In this document: positions 48,953 to 58,500 of the stretch, piece after piece
How positions within the stretch are numbered: position 1 is the first letter of the stretch
How the letters are laid out: each line of letters starts with the position of its first letter
Source: Chthoniobacteraceae bacterium
Lineage (GTDB): Bacteria > Verrucomicrobiota > Verrucomicrobiia > Chthoniobacterales > Chthoniobacteraceae
NCBI GenBank assembly: GCA_947471505.1
Contig: CANIWM010000007.1
Coordinates: 1-64,000, forward strand
Reading direction: 5' to 3'
DNA length: 64,000 nucleotides
Translations under genes and position numbers: made by a program
The notes under the pieces: generated by a model
The model's database searches: none
What the model was told of the DNA's origin: nothing
What the model saw: the letters and a program-made list of their open reading frames with translations, nothing else

Positions 48953-49288
48953 ATGGCGGGCAGGAGGATAGCCCCCTTAATTTTTTTTTCTGAGCGCCGC
49001 GCTCCTTTTCCCCGAACTGTGATCGTCTCCACCGGACGGCTGCACGGGCCTACCGGACGGCTATTTCCGCTGACCGGACGGTTGGACGGGCTCACCGGGA
49101 GGCTGCATGGGGCACCCGGAGAGCTATTTGCGCTTGCCGGACGGCTGCACGGCTCTGCCGGGGAGCTGCATAGGGCTGGCGGAGAGCTACTTGCGCCGTC
49201 CGGGCGGCTGCACGGGGCGAGCGGAGAGCTACAGGCGGCGACCGGACGGCTGGAGGGGGGAACCGGAGCGTCCGGTGAGGGCGTTTAG
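48953..49288 (+). CDS. Heptapeptide-repeat ORF
   Basis: About 111 residues if begun at the ATG at 48953; other starts are the ATG at 48920 and a GTG at 49019. From 49031 the frame reads heptads of the form [TPAGS]-G-[R/E]-L-x-[G/A]-x: TGRLHGP, TGRLFPL, TGRLDGL, TGRLHGA, PGELFAL, AGRLHGS, AGELHRA, GGELLAP, SGRLHGA, SGELQAA, TGRLEGG. The Gly is constant though its codon changes between GGA and GGG. The Leu is constant though coded by CTG, CTA or TTG. That pattern argues that this frame is translated and selected. R and E alternate in part, giving a 14-residue super-period. Function unknown; no signal peptide. Confidence 0.45.
   Translation: MAGRRIAPLIFFSERRAPFPRTVIVSTGRLHGPTGRLFPLTGRLDGLTGRLHGAPGELFALAGRLHGSAGELHRAGGELLAPSGRLHGASGELQAATGRLEGGTGASGEGV
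49031..49282. repeat. Tandem repeat of 21 bp, about 12 units
   Basis: Units start every 21 bases from 49031 with no insertion or deletion (49031, 49052, 49073, 49094, 49115, 49136, 49157, 49178, 49199, 49220, 49241, 49262). First unit ACCGGACGGCTGCACGGGCC plus T. Two subtypes partly alternate: GGACGGCTGCACGGG and GGAGAGCTATTTGCG. The last unit is degenerate. There are no unique spacers, so it is not a CRISPR array. Confidence 0.9.
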
Positions 49289-49491
49289 CTCTCCGGTGGG
49301 CGGGTGCAGGGGCTTGGCTTCGGTGGGCGGCGATGAGGCGGTAGAAAATGAACAGCTTTTTTACCAATCTGGCCCTTGCGCGATGGCAATCGGTGCGCAT
49401 TTTTTCGCCGACGGATTCGCTTTTCTGAGCGACGGCCATGGTGGTCGCCGACGGGGGCGCGGGGCGTCACTTTATATAAACACACAACACT

Positions 49492-50454
49492 ATGAAAACA
49501 TATTGGGAAATCACTTATGAACGCGGAACGGCCACCGTATCCGTATGGGGAATGAATACGACGTTTGAGCTTCGCGGCGGGCTGACGTTGGTAACGCACA
49601 CGGCAAATGTGGGGGAGCTTCCGGTGCTGGCGCAGAACCGGGCGGACCAGGAGGCGAGTCTGGATGGGATTCGTGAGGATTTGCAAAAGAAGTTCGCGAA
49701 GCTGCGGGATCTTGCGATCCGGGTTCCGGGTGTGGTGGATGGGATGATTACGGAGGACGATGATTTGCATGAGCTGTTGGACCGTGTGTATGCGTCGGAC
49801 ACTACGGATTCGGAGGCGGCTTTGTTGCGGCGCTCGCGACTGGTGGTCGAGTTGTGGCAGGCGTTTGATGCGTTGCTGACGGCGGAGGTGCCGATGAAGC
49901 CGCCGATGACTCTGAACTATGTGGACGGGGACGGCTTGGTATCGACCGAGGGCGCGGCAAGTTTTGAGGGAACGCTTACGAGTTGTCTGGAAGGGCAAAG
50001 GGCGGAGGCGGCTGCAATCAAAGATGTGTCCGTGGCGAAGTCGGCGCTGCGCACGCGGGAGCGCAAGGTGGATCGCGATAACAAGCGGTGGTACAAGGCG
50101 TGGACAAAGATGTATGCCGAAGGCACGGCGGAGGGCGATGCGGCCCGCTCGCAAGTCCCCACGGAGCAAGGGACGCTGCCCGCGCAAGCACTGGAAATCC
50201 TCGCCGCCACGGAGCAGCCCGTGCGCATGGTGCAGCTCGCCTACGACCCGGACGGTGGCCTGCACGCGACGACGCTGGAGCTGCAATGGAGGCTGCCGGG
50301 CGATGTGGACTTCGGTCACACGATCCCGGTGGTTCGCGCAGGGCAAACGGTCGGCCCGTTCCCGGCAAATACGCTGGTGATATTCCGCACGCGAGGCTCG
50401 AACTCGACGCCGGGCGTGGCGCTGAGTGGGACGGTGGGTGTGCTGGTGAACTGA
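49492..50454 (+). CDS. Unrecognised 320-aa protein
   Basis: N-terminal 40 residues are beta-rich (TYWEITYERGTATVSVWGM). The middle (60-210) is helical and charged, likely coiled coil (ADQEASLDGIREDLQKKFAKL; LRTRERKVDRDNKRWYKAW). The C-terminal 90 residues are a beta domain (LELQWRLPGDVDFGHTIPV, NTLVIFRTRGSNSTPG), possibly fibronectin III- or phage tail-like. No signal peptide and no catalytic motif. It stands between the heptapeptide-repeat ORF and a strong terminator and is transcribed away from the Septu-like pair. Confidence 0.6.
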   Translation: MKTYWEITYERGTATVSVWGMNTTFELRGGLTLVTHTANVGELPVLAQNRADQEASLDGIREDLQKKFAKLRDLAIRVPGVVDGMITEDDDLHELLDRVYASDTTDSEAALLRRSRLVVELWQAFDALLTAEVPMKPPMTLNYVDGDGLVSTEGAASFEGTLTSCLEGQRAEAAAIKDVSVAKSALRTRERKVDRDNKRWYKAWTKMYAEGTAEGDAARSQVPTEQGTLPAQALEILAATEQPVRMVQLAYDPDGGLHATTLELQWRLPGDVDFGHTIPVVRAGQTVGPFPANTLVIFRTRGSNSTPGVALSGTVGVLVN

Positions 50455-50472
50455 GTGTCCTTTTTCACGAAG

Positions 50473-50502
50473 AGCCCCGCTGGGAAACCGGCGGGGCTTT
50501 TT
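50473..50502 (+). terminator. Rho-independent terminator
   Basis: Arms 50473-50483 and 50488-50498 (AGCCCCGCTGG / CCGGCGGGGCT, one G-T pair), GAAA loop, then TTTTT. Follows the 320-residue gene by 18 bases and separates it from the convergent cdsA. Confidence 0.9.
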
Positions 50503-50520
50503 GCTGCCAGTTTTACCCGC

Positions 50521-51402
50521 TCACCGCATCACGAAACGCAGGTAGAAGAACATCATCGGCGCAGTGAAGAGGATGCTGTCGATGAGGTCGAGCGCGCCGC
50601 CGATGCCGGGGAGGAAGCGCCCGCTGTCTTTCACGCTGCAACTGCGTTTGATGAGCGATTCCGCCAAGTCGCCGATGACTGCGGCGAAGCCGAGCACGAG
50701 GCCGAGGACTACGGCGTGCGTTTGGTTTAAGAGCGCGAGTTTTACCGGCATGAGTGCGACGAGGCCGCACGCGCCGCCGATGCTGAAAGCCAGCGCGCCG
50801 AAGAAGCCTTCCCACGTTTTCTTGGGGCTGATGTGGGGGACGAGCGGCGTCTTGCCGATGAGCGAGCCCGTCAGATACGCGCCCATGTCGCTGAACTTCG
50901 TCACGAGCACGCAGAAGAGCACATACCAATGCCCGGTGACGTTCCCCGCGAAATCGCGCGGGAGGAGATAGACGATTTTCGCCACAAAGCTGAACGGCCA
51001 CGGCACGTAGAAGAGGCCGAAGAGCGTGAAGCTGATCGTTTCCAGCGGGACGTGGCCTTTCATTTTCGGGAACATCTGCCGCGCAAACATCACGAGCATG
51101 AAGAAGAGCAGCGTGCCCACTTCGAAGTCGTAGAGCCCATCCGGAGTGGCGCGTCGCCACGCCAGCCAATAGAAAAGCCCGGCCATGAGCAGCGCCCCGC
51201 AGAACATGCCGAAGCCTTTGAAGTTCGGGCGATTGCCCGCATCGAGCATGTTGTAGTATTCCCACAAGCCCACGAGCCCGAGGCCGGCGATGAGGAGGAC
51301 AAAGCCGGGCTCCCAACCGCCGAGGATGGTCCATAACGCCACCGTCCACAGGACAGCAGTGCTGGAAAAGCGGCGGAGAAAAGTTACTTGGGCATCAGTC
51401 AT
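50521..51402 (-). CDS. cdsA: Phosphatidate cytidylyltransferase (CDP-diglyceride synthase)
   Basis: 293 residues from the ATG at 51400-51402. Seven or eight membrane segments. The CdsA region GSLIGKTPLVPHISPKKTWEG and the C-terminal signature region ESLIKRSCSVKDSGRFLPGIGGALDLIDS are present, with Ile instead of His in GxGG and a changed DRxD. Forms CDP-diacylglycerol from phosphatidate and CTP for phospholipid synthesis. No adjacent uppS or dxr, unlike the usual arrangement. An ATG 24 codons upstream is rejected as it lies in leader sequence. Confidence 0.85.
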   Translation of the reverse strand: MTDAQVTFLRRFSSTAVLWTVALWTILGGWEPGFVLLIAGLGLVGLWEYYNMLDAGNRPNFKGFGMFCGALLMAGLFYWLAWRRATPDGLYDFEVGTLLFFMLVMFARQMFPKMKGHVPLETISFTLFGLFYVPWPFSFVAKIVYLLPRDFAGNVTGHWYVLFCVLVTKFSDMGAYLTGSLIGKTPLVPHISPKKTWEGFFGALAFSIGGACGLVALMPVKLALLNQTHAVVLGLVLGFAAVIGDLAESLIKRSCSVKDSGRFLPGIGGALDLIDSILFTAPMMFFYLRFVMR

Positions 51403-51550
51403 CGGCGCGCGGAGGAAAGACGACGCGGGCCACAGAACGAAGCAAAAAGTGAGGCGGTTGGATATTGGCGACACGCGGGCACCGCGGATGATGAAGCGAG
51501 CAACTTACTCTTGACCACTCCGCACCGTTCCCGCATCTCACGCGCCGCAC

Positions 51551-52456
51551 ATGGCAATCCTCGTTGACTCCAATACTCGCATTCTCGTTCAAGGCATCAC
51601 TGGCGACTTCGGTTCGCGGCACGCAAAACTCTCGCTCGACTACGGCACGCAGCTCGTCGCTGGCGTCACCCCCGGCAAGGGCGGGCAGACGTTTGAGCAC
51701 GGCACGCACAAGGTGCCGGTGTTCGATACCGTAGGCGAAGCAGCCCGCCAATCCGGCGCAACGGTCGCCGTCATTTTTGTTCCGCCGCCCTTTGCAGCCG
51801 ACGCGATTTTAGAAGGCGTGGACGCCGGGCTCGACCTCGTCGTCGCGATCACGGAAGGCATCCCGGTGAACGACATGATCCGTGTCAAAGTCGGCATGGC
51901 AGGAAAGAAAACGCGGCTCATCGGCCCGAACTGCCCCGGCCTCGTCACCCCCGGCACCGGCAAGGATTCGCACGGCGGCTGCCGCATCGGCATCGCGCCC
52001 GGCTACATCCACAAGCGCGGCAACGTCGGCGTCGTCTCCCGCAGCGGCACGCTCACCTACGAGGCGGTGTGGCAGCTCACCTCGCGCGGCTACGGCCAGA
52101 GCACTTGCGTCGGCATCGGTGGTGATCCCGTGAACGGCACCAACCACACCGACGTGTTCAAAATGTTCAACGAAGACCCCGAGACGGAAGCCATCATCAT
52201 GATCGGCGAAATCGGCGGCGAAGCCGAAGAACAAGCCGCAGCGTGGGCCAAGGCAAATTGCAAAAAGCCTATCGCAGCATTCATCGCCGGAGCCAGCGCG
52301 CCTCCCGGACGCCGCATGGGCCACGCAGGAGCCATCGTCTCCGGCGGAAAAGGCACCGCAGCCGCAAAGATTGCCGCTTTACTCGACGCTGGGATCGCCG
52401 TCGCCGCCACTCCGTCGGCAATGGCGGATACGCTGCTGAAGCACTGGGGCCGGTAG
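51551..52456 (+). CDS. sucD: Succinyl-CoA synthetase alpha subunit
   Basis: 301 residues. CoA-binding N-terminal domain ([28 protein letters not shown]), [26 protein letters not shown], and the phosphohistidine in RRMGHAGAI (His258). Joins succinyl-CoA and succinate with ADP or GDP phosphorylation in the TCA cycle. sucC is not adjacent here. Divergent from cdsA. Confidence 0.92.
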   Translation: MAILVDSNTRILVQGITGDFGSRHAKLSLDYGTQLVAGVTPGKGGQTFEHGTHKVPVFDTVGEAARQSGATVAVIFVPPPFAADAILEGVDAGLDLVVAITEGIPVNDMIRVKVGMAGKKTRLIGPNCPGLVTPGTGKDSHGGCRIGIAPGYIHKRGNVGVVSRSGTLTYEAVWQLTSRGYGQSTCVGIGGDPVNGTNHTDVFKMFNEDPETEAIIMIGEIGGEAEEQAAAWAKANCKKPIAAFIAGASAPPGRRMGHAGAIVSGGKGTAAAKIAALLDAGIAVAATPSAMADTLLKHWGR

Positions 52457-52470
52457 TATCCGACAACGAA

Positions 52471-52498
52471 AATGCCGAAGCGTTTCCGCTTCGGCATT
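52471..52498. terminator. Perfect 12-bp stem, shared convergent terminator
   Basis: Arms 52471-52482 and 52487-52498 (AATGCCGAAGCG and its complement) with a TTTC loop. It sits 15 bases after sucD and 29 bases after the DUF1080 gene on the other strand. No long T tract, so strength is uncertain. Confidence 0.8.
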
Positions 52499-52527
52499 CG
52501 TTGAAATTTTCGACTGAATCAGGTGCC

Positions 52528-53145
52528 TTATGGCAAGGGCTTGATCTCGATCTTGCGGTAGTGGACTTCGCTGCCTGGGTCGTGGCCTTGGATGGCAACG
52601 GTGCCACTGCTCAGTTTGCGACCTGCGAAGTTCGCGGGCGGCATCCAGCCTTCTGGCTCGGTCCATTCGCTGATTACCTGGTCGTTCACTTTGGTGACGA
52701 TGGAGCTGCCCTTCACCGTGATGAGCATGGTGAACCATTCGTCGTCTTTTGCGGGAGCTTCAAAGTTGTCCTTGATGCCATAGACGCCTGCGGTGCGCTT
52801 CGGGTCGGTGTGCGAGTTGTTGACTTGAATCTCGTAGCCTTTGGCCGGCCAGCCGGAGTCTTGGAATGCGGTGTGGATATAGACGCCGGAGTTCGCTTTG
52901 GGCTTGGTCATCACTTCGACCTTGAGCTCGAAGTTCTTAAATTCCGTGGCTCCCTTGCCGGTGTAAAACAAGTGGGCGCGGTCGCCTTTCACGACGAGTT
53001 CCCCGTCCTTCACGCTGAAGGTGGCGGGGTTCTCGTTGGCCTTCCAGCCTTCGAGGTCCTTTCCATTAAAGAGTGGAATCCAAGGCTGCGGGTCTGCGGC
53101 GAGGACGGATGTGACGGCGAGGGCGAGTGCGACGAGTATTTTCAT
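52528..53145 (-). CDS. Exported DUF1080 (3-keto-disaccharide hydrolase-family) protein
   Basis: 205 residues from the ATG at 53143-53145 (MKILVALALAVTSVLA signal peptide). DUF1080/PF06439 beta-sandwich: PWIPLFNGKDLEGWKANENP, DGELVVKGD, NFELKVEVMTKPKANSGVYIH, PAKGYEIQVNNSHTDPKRTAGVYG and a C-terminal GTVAIQGHDPGSEVHYRKIEI. Family members hydrolyse 3-keto-glycosides. It is a stand-alone version of the domain fused in the protein at 45.3-46.7 kb. Confidence 0.85.
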   Translation of the reverse strand: MKILVALALAVTSVLAADPQPWIPLFNGKDLEGWKANENPATFSVKDGELVVKGDRAHLFYTGKGATEFKNFELKVEVMTKPKANSGVYIHTAFQDSGWPAKGYEIQVNNSHTDPKRTAGVYGIKDNFEAPAKDDEWFTMLITVKGSSIVTKVNDQVISEWTEPEGWMPPANFAGRKLSSGTVAIQGHDPGSEVHYRKIEIKPLP

Positions 53146-53231
53146 GCGCGGCGACGGATAAAGAGAACGCCTGTCCGTGTCCAGCGCGTTGAACGTGGAT
53201 TTTGGCACAGGCCCGTCACGTAAGGGGCTTG

Positions 53232-54929
53232 CTACGGCATTCCCGCTTCGTAATGGCGCGCGATTTCATCGGCGGGGATCACGCGGGCGAGGACGGCGAA
53301 TTCGTCGAGACGACCGACAAAATTGCGAGTGCGTTGATTGGATGGTTGCTTGAGGGTCCACGCGTTGTCGGGCGTCGAGCCGTCTGCACCCCAGTTTCCA
53401 AATTCGATTTCGCCGAGCACGGCAGGGAGTTTGTGGCGGAACTGCGCGGTGCCGACTTGCTTTCCGTCGCGGTAGTGCGTCACCGTGCCGGTCGCGGCGT
53501 CGTAGGTGGTGGCGAGAAAGAGCCAGCGGCCAAAGTCCATGTTCGACACGGCGGGGCCGCTTACAGGGCCGTCCCAGAAGTGGTTGCCGTTGCCGGGATC
53601 GGCAGAGATTCGCATAGTGAGGCGGAGTTCGCCGCCGCGTTCGAGCGTCCAGTGCAGCGAGCCGGGAACGTAGTGCGAGGGGAGCAGGAGCGAGTTGTAG
53701 TCGTTTGGCAGGCTGTCCACTCGGACCCACGCCATGAGGGTGAGCGCGCTGTGTTTGCCGGGCACTTCAAAGCGCAGTCGGTCGCCGAGGCTGCGAAATT
53801 CAAGGGCGCGTTTACCGGGCCAGCGCCCGCCAGTCCAGCCCGCTCCGACGGTGGCGGCATTCGTCTCCGGCGTGGCACCGGCGATGCGATTGGTGACGGT
53901 GCGGCTCCACTCGCGCTCGCCGTCGAAGGTGTAGCAGAGCAGCGCCATGGGGTCAGCGGCGAGCGGGAGCATCGAGGCCCGCCATGCCTTCAACCGCTCG
54001 CGTCCTTCGGTGTCGGCAAAGCGGGAAAGCGTTTCGCCGTCGGGGAAATTCGCGGGCATCACCGGGATATCGCGCAGCTTCGATCCGTCGAGGCGCACGG
54101 CTTTTGCGGCCTCGACCTTGTGCGGCGTGGCGGTTGCGGCGGTGATGGATACTTCGCCGTCGAAGACATGCACCTCCGGCTTACGCTCCGGCGAAACGTC
54201 GAGGCCAAACGCGGTGCCAAGGTCCACGACATCCATGCCCGGCGCACGCAGCGTGAAGCCGCGCGCAGGCTCCGGCACGTAGGCGCTCGCCTTACCGCTT
54301 TGCAAAAATGCGGCGCTCTCGGAGTCGAGCCTCAGTTCCGCCGGGCCGACGACGAAGAGTTGCGCGCCGCTGATGAACTCGACCTGTACCGTGCCGCGTT
54401 CAAAACGCAGCCAGCCCGCGCCAAGCATCGCTCCGACTCCCGGTGCCTCGTCGCGCCGACTCCACACGACGCCGACGGCGCGCTTCAGCACGGCCACTGG
54501 CGCGGGAGTCGCCACACGCTCGCTCGTCCGCCCGTCGCTGGCGAAATGGTCTTCCGCAGGCTGCACGGGTTCTGTTTTGAAAACGAGCGCAGCAATCCCC
54601 GCGAAGGCGGCAAGCGCGGCGGCGAGCGCGAGGCGCGGCCACCAGCGCAAACGGCGTGCTCTTTCCACGACTGCGGGGACAAACTCCGGTGCGGTGGCGG
54701 CGGCAATGCGCTCCTGCTCCAGCCGCAGCGCGACCTCCTGCGCCGCGGCGCGGCCCAGCGGGTCGCGCACGGTGGCGTGCAGCAGGCGCTCAGTCGAGAC
54801 GTGCGCCACGAGCGCATCGAGCGCGGCGGCGTCTTCGCTGCACGCTACAGCGAGGTGCGCGGCGTCGTCCGGCGTGAGCGTGCCGTCGGCGGCGCGGGCG
54901 ATGAGCGTGGCGAGTTCGTCGGGCGTCAT
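53232..54929 (-). CDS. FecR-domain / LamG-domain membrane protein (anti-sigma-like)
   Basis: 565 residues from the ATG at 54927-54929, which overlaps the stop of the sigma factor gene (ATGA). Residues 1-85 look like a cytoplasmic anti-sigma helical region (TPDELATLIARAADGTLTPDDAAHLA). One membrane segment follows (RWWPRLALAAALAAFAGIAALVF). FecR domain (VEFISGAQLFVVGPAELRLDSESAAFLQSG ... GFTLRAPGMDVVDLGTAFGLDV). C-terminal LamG/concanavalin-like domain (ALTLMAWVRVDSLPNDYN; NFVGRLDEFAVLARVIPADEI). This design is common beside ECF sigma genes in Planctomycetes and Verrucomicrobia, and would sense a surface signal or glycan. Confidence 0.82.
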   Translation of the reverse strand: MTPDELATLIARAADGTLTPDDAAHLAVACSEDAAALDALVAHVSTERLLHATVRDPLGRAAAQEVALRLEQERIAAATAPEFVPAVVERARRLRWWPRLALAAALAAFAGIAALVFKTEPVQPAEDHFASDGRTSERVATPAPVAVLKRAVGVVWSRRDEAPGVGAMLGAGWLRFERGTVQVEFISGAQLFVVGPAELRLDSESAAFLQSGKASAYVPEPARGFTLRAPGMDVVDLGTAFGLDVSPERKPEVHVFDGEVSITAATATPHKVEAAKAVRLDGSKLRDIPVMPANFPDGETLSRFADTEGRERLKAWRASMLPLAADPMALLCYTFDGEREWSRTVTNRIAGATPETNAATVGAGWTGGRWPGKRALEFRSLGDRLRFEVPGKHSALTLMAWVRVDSLPNDYNSLLLPSHYVPGSLHWTLERGGELRLTMRISADPGNGNHFWDGPVSGPAVSNMDFGRWLFLATTYDAATGTVTHYRDGKQVGTAQFRHKLPAVLGEIEFGNWGADGSTPDNAWTLKQPSNQRTRNFVGRLDEFAVLARVIPADEIARHYEAGMP

Positions 54930-55480
54930 GCGGTGGTGATTTTGCGCTGGATGCACTCCGCGAGCGCGGCGCGCAGCCGGTGGAGCTGCATGGAAATGGC
55001 GGACGGCTTGCGGCTGGTGCGCGCGGCGAGTTCGTCGAGCGTCGCGCCGTCGGCGTAGCGTTCGTTCACGAGGCTGCGGGCCGGGCCGTCGAGGGATTCG
55101 AGGCACTCGCGCAGTGCGCCCATGCGCTCGCTTTCGCGCTCCACGCAGTCGAGTCGCGCGTCCACGAGCGATTACAGATCGTCATTCAGGCCGATGGGGA
55201 TGGCGCGGAATTTCCGGCGGTAATTTGCCAGAAGGTGCATGGCGATGCCGCGCAGCCACGGGCCGAGCGGGAGGGTGGCGTCTATCCCCGGCAGCTTTTT
55301 GAAGGCGACGAGCAGGACCTCCTGCGCGAGATCTTCAGCGTCGTGCGCGGAATTCATCCGCACTGCGAGGCAGCCGCGCACGCTGCGATGATGCCGCTCG
55401 ACGAGCTGCGTGAACGCCGCGATGTCCCCGCGCTGTGCTGCGCGGATGATTGGCGTCTCGTCTGTCTCATCGGTTTGCAT
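54926..55480 (-). pseudogene. ECF sigma factor interrupted by an in-frame TAA
   Basis: Start ATG at 55478-55480. The first part covers sigma region 2 (ITQLVERHHR, then DAEDLAQEVLLVAFKKLPG and WLRGIAMHLLANYRRK). After GLNDDL comes TAA at 55172-55174. The same frame then continues SLVDARLDCVERE into region 4 (SLDGPARSLVNERYADGATLDELA; SAISMQLHRLRAALAECI). Both halves are in one frame with no gap, so a single base change (for example CAA to TAA) explains it. The gene may be inactive, a sequencing error, or made as two peptides (GTG at 55163-55165 could start the second). It precedes the FecR gene with a 4-base overlap. Confidence 0.8.
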
Positions 55481-55527
55481 GTTGGATTGTTCTTAGCTGT
55501 CGCAGCGGGACGGAAACAGCACGCCAG

Positions 55528-58500
55528 TTACTTTACAACGCACAGCCGCATGAATTGCACGGGGGCGGCGGTGTTCGCGGTCCACGTTTCCGTGGCGGTG
55601 CCGTCGGCGTTGTTGTGGTGTGCAGTGCGGGTGGCGGCGCTGGTCCAAGTCACGAGGTCAGTGCTGACTTGCACGGTCACGGCGAGGTCGTCGGCGGCGA
55701 GGCGGCGCGGAAATGTGAGCTGCGCGCGGCCATCGGCGGTGCGGGCGATGGTGAGCGGTGCGTCGCCGGGCGCGGTGTCGCTCGTGGCGAAAAGGTGTTC
55801 GAGGAGCGCGGGCGTGCCGTCGGCGTCCGCGTCGGCTAGGGCAGTGCCGGTGAACACAACGGCGTCGGTTGCGCCGGGGTTGCCGCCGAGGGCGGTGCTG
55901 GTGCGCCAGTTCGCGGCGGTGCCCGGCGCTGTGGGATTTATGCGGACGAGCGAGTAGCCGTCGCCGTCGGCGCTGAGCGGCCATTCGCCGGAATCGCCGT
56001 AGGTGATGGTCTCAATGATGGCGTTATTCGCAGCGAGCAGAGTGATGGTGTCGCCGCTGTTGCCGAGCGCGCCGCTCCATTGCCCGGCGACAGCGGGCGT
56101 GGATCCGTAGGCGGTGGTGAAGGCGGCACCGTTTTCGACCACGAGGATGCGCGCGCCGGGTTCGAGCACGAGGTTGCCGAAGGTGAAAATCATCGCGCCG
56201 GTGAAGCGGACGCCAGCCAGGTCGAGGCGGCTGGAGGAGGTGTTCAGCAGCTCGACGAACTCCGTTTCATCGTCGGGGCCGGTCGGGTTGTAGTGGATTT
56301 CTGAAATGGCGAGCAGTCCCGGCGCGGCGGGCACTGCGGCGAGATTGAACGTCGCTTCGGTGAGCGCGCTCCATTCGTTCGTGGCGATGAGTTTTGCGCG
56401 CGATTTCACCACCACCTGCGTGCCGGTGAGCGTGACGGGCGCGGTGTATGTCGGCGCTCCCGCGAGCTGCGGGTCCGAGCCGTCGAGCGTGTAGAAAATC
56501 GTCGTGCCGCCGGGTGCGGTGATGCTGACGGCGAAGCCTGCGGGCACGCTGCCGCCGTGCTGCGAAAAAGTAGGCGCGTCAAAGCTGGGAAATAAATTCC
56601 GAGTGCGCAGTTGCGAGATGAGCACCGCGCGGCGCGTGACGAGGAATCCGGTTTCGATGGCGTCGTTGGCGGAATTGAAATTCGCCACGGTGCGCGGCGT
56701 GGCGCTGGCGGCGTCGCCCCAGCGGGCGCTCTCGGCGAGGATGGCGGTGTTTATTTGTGCGCGGAGCGACTGCCAGCGGGCGAGTCCCACCGGGGTGTCG
56801 AGCGCGCCGCCATTGAACCAATGCTTTTGCACGCGGTCGGCAAAACGCAGGCGGTATTTCGCGTTCGCTTCGAGCTGTTGCGAGAGCCAGCGCGGGTTGA
56901 AGTAAGGCAGCGTCGCGCCTGCGGTGATGGTGCCGCTGACGTTGCGCCCGTCCACCATCGTGCTCTCGGCGTCATGCGTGAGGAAGCGGTAGCCCCAGCG
57001 CCCGTCGCGCGGGCGCATCGCGTAGAAATTCTTTGGCACGCCGGAGCCAACACTCGTGTTCACGGGCGCGTCGTCGTCACCGTTGTAGTAGTGGAGCGCG
57101 GTGAAATCTATGAGGTTGTCCACATCGAGCAGAGGCAGCGTGTTGTTCGGCGCGCCGGTGGCGTCGCGGCCTTGCACGGCGAAATACGCGGCGTCCGTGC
57201 CGAAGCCAGCGAGCGCCGCGGCGTGGAGTTGCGACCACGCGACGTTGTCGCCATCGGCGGCGTCCACCCGGTGTGGGATGACGTAGGTTTTCATCACGTC
57301 ATAGCCGTCCTTTTTTCCACCGAAATACGCCGCCGCGAAATCGGCATCCGCGCGCTCCTGCGTGCCGTAGATGCCCCAGTAGTGGCCATTGATGTAGAGG
57401 TGGTAGTAGCGGCTGCGCGTGTAGGGCTGGCCCATCGCGCCATTGGCGAGCCGATTCCATTCGTCGCGGTTGTAGGTGGCGCTGGTGTCGCCGCCATTGT
57501 GCCACGAGCGCACTTGCGTGCTGCGGAGGTCCACGCGGTCGAACTCATCCGCACCCTCGTCGCCAAAGAGCGGGAACTGCAATTTCGACGCACCGTATTC
57601 TCCGCGAAAGTAGAGGTGGAAATTGTGCTTCGGATTCGTGCCCTGACGACTGAAGCCGCCACGGATTCGCAGCCCGGCGTTGATGAAAAATCCGGGCGTG
57701 TTGTCCGGGTTTAGCAGCTCGACGGAGACGGGGCACTCGTAGCCCTCCTCGCGTCCGTAAGGGTTCACGTAGATGCCGGTCGCGGGGTCGAAAAGGTTCG
57801 GCAGGTCAGTGGCCAGCGAGAGCGCGGGCAGTGCGGCGAACGCATCCTTCATCTGCTGCGCGGTCACGGTGGTCGTGATGTCCGGGTCCAATCCGTATTG
57901 CAGCACTTGCCCGTTCACCGGCCCGGTGGGCCAGCCGACGGGCGTCGCGTCGGCCTGCTGGCGGATGTCTTCGAGGAAAAAATACGACGAGGTGTCGGTG
58001 TTCGTCGGGATGAAATTTGGCGCAAAAGCCGCGACGCGCAGCGTGGTCGTGCTGGCGATATTCAGCGTGAGCGGCGAGGTGGATTGCGTGCCGTTGGTGA
58101 GTGTCGGCGTGGAGCCGTTCGTGGTGTGGACGATGGTCGCGCTGGGCGTCGTGCAGCTCACAGCGACGGTCTGCGGCGTGGTGTAAAAGCCGCGCGGCAC
58201 GGAGAACTGCGTATCCGCGACAAAGCCCGCGTAGCCCGTCGCGTCATTCGGAGCGCCGGGCGTGGGTGTGATGAGATAGCCGCTCGTGGCGTAGCTGCCG
58301 TAGGTGCCGTAACTGTGGTCGGCGCGCTGCGCAGGATACGCGAGGTAGGATGAAACCGATGTGCCATCCGGCAGCGAGAGACGCAAGTTCGAGCCAGCGG
58401 CGTTGCTGAGTTTGAAGTTCGTATGGAGCTGCGATGCGGTGCGATTTTTCGACGAGGCAAAGACGACGAGGAAACCGCGAGAAGGAATCGCCGTGCCCGC

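Larger units (their letters stand above)
48897..49491. other. 595-base gap between the ATPase gene and the 320-aa gene; holds a 21-bp repeat ORF
   Basis: Only the repeat ORF (described separately) can be supported. Positions 49289-49491 hold no recognisable gene. A TTTATATAAA stretch at about 49471-49480 lies just before the ATG at 49492 and could be part of its promoter. An AGGAGG sequence at 48963-48968 has no start codon at a useful distance. Confidence 0.5.

Noticed and set aside
49031-49282. Possible CRISPR array or CRISPR-like repeat near a defence pair
   Set aside because: Units abut at exactly 21 bases without spacers and vary from unit to unit; no cas genes.
53202-55058. 618-codon plus-strand frame opposite the FecR-LamG gene
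   Set aside because: No domain, unusual composition, antisense to a confident gene.
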